Of a stretch of DNA of 22,157 bases, positions 1 to 4,607 are shown one piece after another. Position 1 is the stretch's first letter. The number at the start of each line of letters is the position of its first letter. Origin of the DNA: Thermoproteales archaeon (lineage in GTDB: Archaea; Thermoproteota; Thermoprotei; Thermoproteales; Thermocladiaceae). Location: assembly GCA_027068725.1 (NCBI GenBank), contig JAMOMD010000458.1, positions 1-22,157 on the forward strand. Reading direction: 5' to 3'. The notes below the pieces were generated by a model, which saw nothing but the letters and a program-made list of their open reading frames with translations, made no database searches and was not told where the DNA came from. The translations under genes and the position numbers were made by a program.

Positions 1-110
1 TCCTTGACGTTCAGTCCAAAATCTCGTATCCTCTCCACTATTGGTATGTACTCTCCGATCTCCTTCAGCTTATACTTCTTCACTCTGCTACGAATATCTA
101 ATTCGCTCAT
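1..110 (-). CDS. Unknown protein, N-terminal 36 codons only
   Basis: A leftward reading frame opens with ATG at 110-108 and runs without a stop off the left edge of the window. The visible residues begin MSELDIRSRVKKYKLKEIGE and are rich in Lys, Arg and Glu, like an amphipathic helical start. I do not recognise the family from this fragment. It is divergent from the gene starting at 203, with a 92-base intergenic region between them. No function can be assigned. Confidence 0.6.
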   Translation of the reverse strand, partial: MSELDIRSRVKKYKLKEIGEYIPIVERIRDFGLNVK

Positions 111-172
111 GGTAGCTGGCTGACGTGTAAAGCAACGTGACTAATAAGTCAATCTCAACACACCCTCACTCC

Positions 173-178
173 TTATAA
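173..178 (+). promoter_or_regulatory. TATA box for the 154-aa gene
   Basis: TTATAA centred about 27 bases before the GTG at 203. This is the spacing of an archaeal TATA element driving a leaderless mRNA, and it is the main argument for the GTG start. Confidence 0.55.
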
Positions 179-202
179 CTGGACTAAGCTGACATAAAAC
201 AC

Positions 203-667
203 GTGACTACACGAGTGGTGCAGACAGGAGATTCTGTGATTAAAATGTTACAAGAGCTTGAACATGATCTTAAAGAAGGAGATATAGTTCTTGTAGAGAG
301 ACTTCCACCAGTAAGGGAAAGTGAAAAGTATAGAGAACATATTCTAAATATATTGAAAGAATTCCATAAGGCCTTCATCTTCGTAAGAATAGTGTTCAGA
401 GACGGCACTAGAAAAGGTTATGCAATAATTATATCAGGAGAGGGAGAACTAGGCGATGTTCCTACAAAAGGAATAGTCGAAGGGTTCGAAGTTATTTATC
501 AAGGCAACGAGAAAATAAAGAGAATATATTCTCCCGTAACATTTGAGGATCCGAAAGAACTTTTGATAAATATTGAAAAGTTTGCGAAACTCTATCACGA
601 AAGTGAAGTTAGAATAATAGAACTAAAGTTCCCAGACGCTTACAGGGAGTACAGTTTACTATACTAA
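203..667 (+). CDS. Conserved-looking hypothetical protein, 154 aa
   Basis: Soluble, charged protein of mixed alpha/beta character: an acidic helical start, then a short strand-rich middle (around FIFVRIVFRDGTRKGYAIII, residues 58-77) and a helical C-terminal part. No membrane segment, signal peptide, Cys motif or nucleotide-binding motif is visible. The start is GTG at 203, chosen because a TATA box lies 25-30 bases upstream; in-frame alternatives are GTG at 215, 218 and 236 and ATG at 245. The gene stands alone between a divergent unknown gene and a separately promoted zinc-ribbon gene, so context gives no role. I do not recognise the family. Confidence 0.75.
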   Translation: MTTRVVQTGDSVIKMLQELEHDLKEGDIVLVERLPPVRESEKYREHILNILKEFHKAFIFVRIVFRDGTRKGYAIIISGEGELGDVPTKGIVEGFEVIYQGNEKIKRIYSPVTFEDPKELLINIEKFAKLYHESEVRIIELKFPDAYREYSLLY

Positions 668-702
668 GCATTCGCTAACCTGAGTACGTATCTACAGTAA
701 AG

Positions 703-710
703 TATATAAG
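703..710 (+). promoter_or_regulatory. TATA box for the zinc-ribbon gene
   Basis: TATATAAG preceded by a purine-rich BRE-like AAAG, starting 31 bases before the ATG at 734. It predicts a leaderless or nearly leaderless transcript. Confidence 0.6.
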
Positions 711-733
711 CTATCTACTAGACGCGGTCTCCA

Positions 734-961
734 ATGACAGAGGAATGGGAGTTTCCTGAAGATTGGGAATACGCAGGTGGAGAACCTGAAAAGCTACTTA
801 AGGTAAGAGTAAAGTGCCCTAACTGTGGTGCGCAGTTTGAAATAGAGATAGGAGAATCGTGGTACTCCATGGGCTTCTCAATAAGTTGTCAGAAGTGTGG
901 CCATACCTTCCCAGTTAACATGTATGGCGAAGTGATAGGAGAGGTCAAAAAGAAGAAGTAA
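734..961 (+). CDS. Small zinc-ribbon protein, 75 aa
   Basis: The protein has one complete zinc-ribbon: C28-x2-C31 (VKCPNCG) and C52-x2-C55 (SCQKCGH), separated by 20 residues. The N-terminus is acidic and rich in Trp and Glu, and the C-terminus is a Lys tail (VKKKK). Short ribbons of this kind are common in archaea and may bind nucleic acid or a protein partner; which one applies here cannot be told. The gene has its own strong TATA box and a hairpin plus T-run just after the stop, so it looks monocistronic. It ends about 80 bases from the convergent triosephosphate isomerase gene. Confidence 0.85.
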   Translation: MTEEWEFPEDWEYAGGEPEKLLKVRVKCPNCGAQFEIEIGESWYSMGFSISCQKCGHTFPVNMYGEVIGEVKKKK

Positions 962-966
962 TATCT

Positions 967-992
967 GTAGAAATATCTACTGGTTCTTTTTT
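967..992 (+). terminator. Hairpin and T-run after the zinc-ribbon gene
   Basis: GTAGA (967-971) pairs with TCTAC (976-980) around a 4-base loop, followed by six T residues (987-992). This fits a terminator for the rightward gene ending at 961. The stem is only 5 bp, and in archaea the T-run is probably the main signal. Confidence 0.45.
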
Positions 993-1013
993 GTTTATTT
1001 AAATCACACTATT

Positions 1014-1033
1014 ACTAAGTCAACAAACTTAGT
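1014..1033. repeat. Inverted repeat at the 3' end of the isomerase gene
   Basis: ACTAAGT (1014-1020) and ACTTAGT (1027-1033) form a perfect 7-bp stem with a 6-base loop, just beyond the stop codon of the leftward isomerase gene. It could be a 3'-end stabilising or terminating structure between two convergent genes. No T-run follows on the minus strand. Confidence 0.4.
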
Positions 1034-1039
1034 TCACTA

Positions 1040-1729
1040 TTACTTTCTCTCAATTAACCATTGAGCCATTTCACGTATTTTACTCTCCCAATTTCGAGCT
1101 TTTACTATAGCGCTTGCTACGAGAACTCCTCTTGTTCCTAGTTCAATTGCTCGTTTAACATCTTCACCACTTTCGATCCCTGCACCACAAAGTACCGGGA
1201 CCTCAGGTGCTACAGTACTCACTAGCTTTACCGAGTTTGTTATTAGTTCAGGTCTTTCTCTTGAGACAGCTCTGCCAGTACCTATCAGCTCTGGTGGCTC
1301 TACTGCTACAGCATTTGGTTTCAGTACTGCAACCGCTGCCGCTTCCTCACTTGTCGCGGCACAGACAACCGTGAAGAGACCGTACTTTCTGGCTATGTCT
1401 AATATTTGCCTAATCTCGTCTAATCGAACACGTTTCTCGCTGTGGTTTACTAATGTCCCTATAGCCCCCGCTTCTTTCACTGCATATGCTGTCACATGGC
1501 CAGTGTGTGCTCCTGGTTCGACAGGGTCTATTGCTTGAGCAAATACTGGTATGTCCACACTTTCGGCAACTTTAGCAAGATCTGTATGCTGTGGACAAAC
1601 TACAATACATACATCAAGTTCTTTAGCTATTTTTTCAGCTGTTTTTGCTAATTCTATTGCTCTTTTACCTGTAGCCTCAGCATAGGTTTTGAAGTTTATT
1701 ATTAACATGGGAAACTTTAGCTGCACCAT
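1040..1729 (-). CDS. tpiA: Triosephosphate isomerase (archaeal type)
   Basis: Interconverts glyceraldehyde 3-phosphate and dihydroxyacetone phosphate in glycolysis and gluconeogenesis. The 229-aa length matches the compact archaeal enzymes (about 225 aa), shorter than the roughly 250-aa bacterial and eukaryotic form. Active-site residues are visible: N12 and K14 in NFKTY, catalytic H96 in VNHSEKR and catalytic E144 in AVEPPELIGTG (flexible loop 6). The phosphate-binding GAGI turn lies at 182-185. The ATG at 1729 is supported by a TATA element (about 1753-1760) 25-30 bases upstream; an internal ATG (residue 8) would still keep the core fold. A second glycolytic gene, pyruvate kinase, lies at the right end of the window but is not in the same operon. 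Confidence 0.97.
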   Translation of the reverse strand: MVQLKFPMLIINFKTYAEATGKRAIELAKTAEKIAKELDVCIVVCPQHTDLAKVAESVDIPVFAQAIDPVEPGAHTGHVTAYAVKEAGAIGTLVNHSEKRVRLDEIRQILDIARKYGLFTVVCAATSEEAAAVAVLKPNAVAVEPPELIGTGRAVSRERPELITNSVKLVSTVAPEVPVLCGAGIESGEDVKRAIELGTRGVLVASAIVKARNWESKIREMAQWLIERK

Positions 1730-1752
1730 GGGTACGTTTTAGTGAATCCCCT

Positions 1753-1760
1753 AAACTATA
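1753..1760 (-). promoter_or_regulatory. TATA box for tpiA
   Basis: On the minus strand the region reads AATATAGTTTAGG, centred about 28 bases before the ATG at 1729. It suggests a leaderless mRNA. Confidence 0.5.
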
Positions 1761-1807
1761 TTCCAAACTCGTGAGTGAAAAAGATGCTAAATAGTGCGAA
1801 GGTAAGT

Positions 1808-1870
1808 AGAGTCAGATCTCGGCGATCTCAGCACAATAGCTCAGTAAATCCCCTCTTCATCATTCGGCTC
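1808..1870 (-). ncRNA. C/D-box guide sRNA (2'-O-methylation guide)
   Basis: Read on the minus strand, all four boxes occur in order with archaeal spacing. C box ATGATGA is at 1863-1857, a 12-nt D' guide at 1856-1845, D' box CTGA at 1844-1841, a 7-nt spacer, a degenerate C' box TGCTGAG at 1833-1827, an 11-nt D guide at 1826-1816 and D box CTGA at 1815-1812. C to D spans 52 nt, the usual archaeal size. Such RNAs assemble with L7Ae, Nop5 and fibrillarin and methylate the target base paired to the fifth guide position upstream of D or D'. The implied targets are AUCUCGGCGAU (C methylated) and UAAAUCCCCUCU (U methylated); I cannot place them on an rRNA or tRNA from memory. The terminal stem is weak (GAG with CTC), so the ends are approximate. 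Confidence 0.65.
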
Positions 1871-1889
1871 TCTTGAGCTCGAGAAAAGA

Positions 1890-1897
1890 TTTAAAAA
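1890..1897. promoter_or_regulatory. Symmetric TATA element between sRNA and tRNA-Leu
   Basis: TTTAAAAA with a purine-rich BRE-like AAAAGA on its left and AAGC on its right. The TTTAAA core is palindromic. It lies about 30-37 bases before the tRNA 5' end on the plus strand and about 20-27 bases before the predicted sRNA 5' end on the minus strand, so one element could serve both genes. Confidence 0.5.
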
Positions 1898-1926
1898 GCT
1901 ATGTAAAGTGCTGTGTCTCGAGTAAA

Positions 1927-2014
1927 GCGGGGGTGCCCGAGCCTGGCCAAAGGGGGCGGGTTGAGGTCCCGCTGGCGAAGGCCTGCGTGGGTTCAAATCC
2001 CACCCCCCGCACCA
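1927..2014 (+). tRNA. tRNA-Leu (anticodon GAG)
   Basis: A class II tRNA with a long variable arm. The acceptor stem GCGGGGG (1927-1933) pairs with CCCCCGC (2004-2010), A2011 is the discriminator and CCA is encoded at 2012-2014. The anticodon stem GCGGG/CCCGC encloses TTGAGGT, giving anticodon GAG, which reads CUC and CUU. The T arm is GTGGG-TTCAAAT-CCCAC. No intron interrupts it. The next gene on the right, a secretion ATPase transcribed toward the tRNA, stops only 10 bases after the CCA, which leaves almost no room for a separate tRNA terminator. Confidence 0.95.
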
Positions 2015-2024
2015 AGCTTAATCA

Positions 2025-3329
2025 TTAACTAACCAGCAGCTTGTCAGGACTTCTGTAGAAGCTTCTAAGCACGGAAAGCTGTTGCCTTATTGGTAAACCC
2101 ATCATTGATGATAAAGCAGCAGTCCTTAGTGCAAGTTCCTGTTCGTCTATTTTCACATGTTTAGGTACTTTGACGTACTTAACACGACGTACTTTGACAT
2201 TCGTGCGTACAGAACCTACTTCACGTATGGTGTTTTCACAATGCATAACTACTACTGCGACTTCGTCTAGAATCTTTGAACTTCCAAGCATGTTCTCTAG
2301 CCTTATTCTAAGACTCTCGATATCGCTAGCGTGAAATGTTGTGACTCCACCATGCCCAGTTGTGACTGCGTCTATCCAAGTACTAACTTCGCTTCTTGTG
2401 CGTACCTCATTTACTATTACATAATCGACTCCTGTTCTTAGCGAGTGAGCAATAAGCTCGCTCTTATCAATATTCCTGACTCCGAGACCGTAAGACCTTC
2501 TTTCGAACAGTTTGAGTACATTATGACCAGGCAAGTTCATTTCGTCCACGTCAGCTACTATTGCCTTAAACGTGGCTGGATCGCTATTGAATGCTATAGC
2601 ATTTGCTAAACTTGTCTTCCCACTCCCCATTGGACCAATGACTAATATTGGAACCTTCAAATCAAACAAGTACCATAGAGTACAAGCCTCCTCAAGCGTT
2701 AAGGCGTCTCGCATCACTAACTCAGACAGAGTCCAAGGCTTCCTAGGCAAGATTCGAACATGGATGTACGGCTCAGATACGGGAGGTATGGATATTGTAA
2801 ATCTCGCATGAAGTTCCCTATCCGTAACGGACATCATGGGCATATACGTTGTTATAGGACATCGAGCACGTTCAGCAACTCTTCTAATAAGATAATGTAC
2901 GAATTCTCTATATGTCACATCATCGTTAAATAATTTAACTTCGCATAGACCATACTCACAGTGCTCAGCCTGAATACTAGACTCCATTATATAAACATCG
3001 GTAATCTTATCATAACATAGTAATGGTGTTAGTACTCCATAGGCTTCAATCCACCGCCTCCATAAAGCCCAAAGAATTTCATATTCAGTATTTGCCCTCT
3101 TAGCTACCTTAGATATATATTTTGATATTTTCTTATGAGAGTAATCTACGTAGTATTCATAAAGCTTTTCAATGTCAAGCTCTAAATTATCGATATTAAC
3201 TTCATCACTAACGCATATAGAGAAGCTATCTCCTATTCTTCTTACTTCTATCTTAGACACTATATTAAACGTCTCAACATTTTCACTCTCAACAAGCTGA
3301 CCTTGAACCGTGCCTTTTGCAATCAGCAT
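2025..3329 (-). CDS. Secretion ATPase of the VirB11/GspE/PilT superfamily
   Basis: A hexameric-type traffic ATPase expected to power assembly or transport at the inner face of the membrane. Numbered from ATG 3329, it has Walker A GPMGSGKT (232-239), an Asp box (ADVDEMNLPG, about 259-268), Walker B DYVIVNEVR (302-310) and His box GHGGVTTFHA (325-334). A basic N-terminal domain contains HARFTISIP (174-182), which may supply arginine fingers. No membrane helix or signal peptide is visible. The frame extends to a GTG at 3398, but those 23 extra codons cover a palindrome and read unlike a folded protein. ATG 3329 has a TATA-like TATTTTTT 28-35 bases upstream, so I prefer it. The gene is divergent from the three-gene membrane cluster at 3484-7133 and probably serves it. 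Whether the family is VirB11-like, pilus (GspE) or archaellum (FlaI) like needs a tree. Confidence 0.85.
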   Translation of the reverse strand: MLIAKGTVQGQLVESENVETFNIVSKIEVRRIGDSFSICVSDEVNIDNLELDIEKLYEYYVDYSHKKISKYISKVAKRANTEYEILWALWRRWIEAYGVLTPLLCYDKITDVYIMESSIQAEHCEYGLCEVKLFNDDVTYREFVHYLIRRVAERARCPITTYMPMMSVTDRELHARFTISIPPVSEPYIHVRILPRKPWTLSELVMRDALTLEEACTLWYLFDLKVPILVIGPMGSGKTSLANAIAFNSDPATFKAIVADVDEMNLPGHNVLKLFERRSYGLGVRNIDKSELIAHSLRTGVDYVIVNEVRTRSEVSTWIDAVTTGHGGVTTFHASDIESLRIRLENMLGSSKILDEVAVVVMHCENTIREVGSVRTNVKVRRVKYVKVPKHVKIDEQELALRTAALSSMMGLPIRQQLSVLRSFYRSPDKLLVS

Positions 3330-3356
3330 CTGCCGTTCGACTATTGCAAAATGCAC

Positions 3357-3364
3357 AAAAAATA
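3357..3364 (-). promoter_or_regulatory. TATA-like element for the ATPase gene
   Basis: TATTTTTT on the minus strand, 28-35 bases before the ATG at 3329. It supports that start rather than the upstream GTG at 3398. Confidence 0.4.
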
Positions 3365-3373
3365 CATTGGCAG

Positions 3374-3407
3374 AGGTGCACAAGGAATGGCGATGCACCT
3401 ATAGGTG
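3374..3407. repeat. Inverted repeats and perfect palindrome in the divergent promoter region
   Basis: AGGTGCA (3374-3380) is the inverse of TGCACCT (3394-3400), 13 bases apart. The second copy overlaps a perfect 12-bp palindrome CACCTATAGGTG (3396-3407). The element lies between the promoters of the ATPase gene and the membrane cluster, so it could be an operator that co-regulates both arms. Confidence 0.5.
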
Positions 3408-3447
3408 TTTCGCTTCGTACACAGACCTGAAAGTATAGCAAGAGTCG

Positions 3448-3457
3448 AAATATATTA
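3448..3457 (+). promoter_or_regulatory. BRE/TATA promoter of the membrane cluster
   Basis: CGAAATATATTAAA, with the TATA core about 27-33 bases before the ATG at 3484. It predicts a leaderless mRNA covering 3484-7133. Confidence 0.6.
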
Positions 3458-3483
3458 AACGAGGTAACAAGAGTCAAAAGCTA

Positions 3484-4200
3484 ATGAAGATTAACAAGAA
3501 AAATAATACAAAAGAATACCTAACAAGTCTCACAAGACCACCGAGACCCTATAATCCCTCAGTAATAATGCCAGAAGAGCTGTGGAAAAATATCTATGAG
3601 AATAATCTAGTAACATTGAAAGGACTAATAGTAGTGGGATGGAGAACAGGTACACTTAAGGAGCTAGCGATACTAAATAGTGTATTCTATAGAGGAACTA
3701 CGATGATAGATATAATGTCTGCCTTGGGATCTGTACGTAGAAAAAGAGTTCATGTAAAGTTTGTTGGAAGAGAAAGCAGCGAAGTTTCTAAAATATATGC
3801 TGAGCATCTAAGACTCAACACTACAATGAGTAATTATTTGCTATCATTATCGATAAAGGGTCTGTACTCCTATGTCAACACGGTTTTACACTACAGAGAT
3901 TACAGTGCTAATGTAATTGAGAGAGCACGACAAGATAGGCAATACCTAGAGGAGCTATTGAAATCTCTCGTAAGATATCGTATGAAGGTCGATGGCGTAG
4001 ACAATTTTATGAATAATATCCTGTATGCATCGCGAAGGCTAAATAGGAGAATACAAGCAAAGATAGGCAGACTCTTGTATAAGCTCAATACTATGGATCT
4101 AGAGGATGTTGTTAACTCAGTAGTTAACATAATGTTCAACATTAGGCCAAAACTTCTCTGCAAGATGTATTTAGGTATGTACACATCTTTAGGGAGCTAA
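3484..4200 (+). CDS. Basic helical protein of unknown function, first gene of the membrane cluster
   Basis: A 238-aa soluble protein, strongly basic, rich in Arg, Lys, Tyr, Asn and Ser. Its N-terminus has a Pro-rich stretch (TRPPRPYNPS, residues 17-26), and the C-terminal two thirds look all-helical, with many Arg- and Leu-rich segments. No transmembrane helix, signal peptide or enzyme motif is visible. It begins right after a good TATA box. The next gene starts 2 bases after its stop, with an SD-like GGGAG (4192-4196) inside its 3' end, so the two are co-transcribed. By position it may be a cytoplasmic accessory or adaptor part of the machine encoded around it. I do not recognise the family. 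Confidence 0.75.
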   Translation: MKINKKNNTKEYLTSLTRPPRPYNPSVIMPEELWKNIYENNLVTLKGLIVVGWRTGTLKELAILNSVFYRGTTMIDIMSALGSVRRKRVHVKFVGRESSEVSKIYAEHLRLNTTMSNYLLSLSIKGLYSYVNTVLHYRDYSANVIERARQDRQYLEELLKSLVRYRMKVDGVDNFMNNILYASRRLNRRIQAKIGRLLYKLNTMDLEDVVNSVVNIMFNIRPKLLCKMYLGMYTSLGS

Positions 4201-4202
4201 TA

Positions 4203-4577
4203 ATGACAGTGCTAAGTAACGGAACAGATATCTTTGTAAACAAGTTAGTAATACCCTTTCTTAGTACGGCATTTAACATTGTATCAATTCTCGGCGGACT
4301 AGCTCTATGGGCGCTCATATTGTGGGGAATAGTCAAAATAGTTGAAGCCAAACTAGGACCAACAGGATGGGCTCGCGCATCAGCACTCACAGGACTTATT
4401 GAACATTTCAAGTGGTTCATTATTGGTATAGCAACATTCTACGTGCTTATGTACGTAGTAGCATATCTCATGAACTGGCTTGGAGCCAGCGTAAATCCAG
4501 CAGAATTCGTAACTAAGCTACTGCTAGAGATGTTATTTAAGCCTTTTATGATAATATACAAGCAAATAGTAAAGTAG
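4203..4577 (+). CDS. Small membrane protein, candidate VirB2/CedA1-like subunit
   Basis: A 124-aa, very hydrophobic protein. Helix 1 spans about residues 15-47, a short loop with K, R and H residues (48-70) follows, helix 2 spans about 71-95, and a third hydrophobic or amphipathic segment covers 101-123. Two long helices joined by a basic loop are the architecture of VirB2-type conjugative pilins and of the archaeal DNA-import subunits CedA1 and TedC (established for those families). Here the assignment is inference from size, topology and neighbours. No class III (archaellin-type) signal peptide is visible, which argues against an ordinary type IV pilin. It has an SD-like GGGAG 6 bases before the ATG and sits between a soluble basic protein and a large polytopic protein. 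It could instead be a holin-like or scaffold membrane protein. Confidence 0.7.
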   Translation: MTVLSNGTDIFVNKLVIPFLSTAFNIVSILGGLALWALILWGIVKIVEAKLGPTGWARASALTGLIEHFKWFIIGIATFYVLMYVVAYLMNWLGASVNPAEFVTKLLLEMLFKPFMIIYKQIVK

Positions 4578-4607
4578 CGCTAGGATTCTATCTAAGACCG
4601 TATTAAC

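Noticed and set aside
3330..3398. N-terminal extension of the secretion ATPase from GTG 3398.
   Set aside because: The 23 residues look non-structural, the region carries the inverted repeats, and a TATA-like element fits ATG 3329. The extension remains possible.
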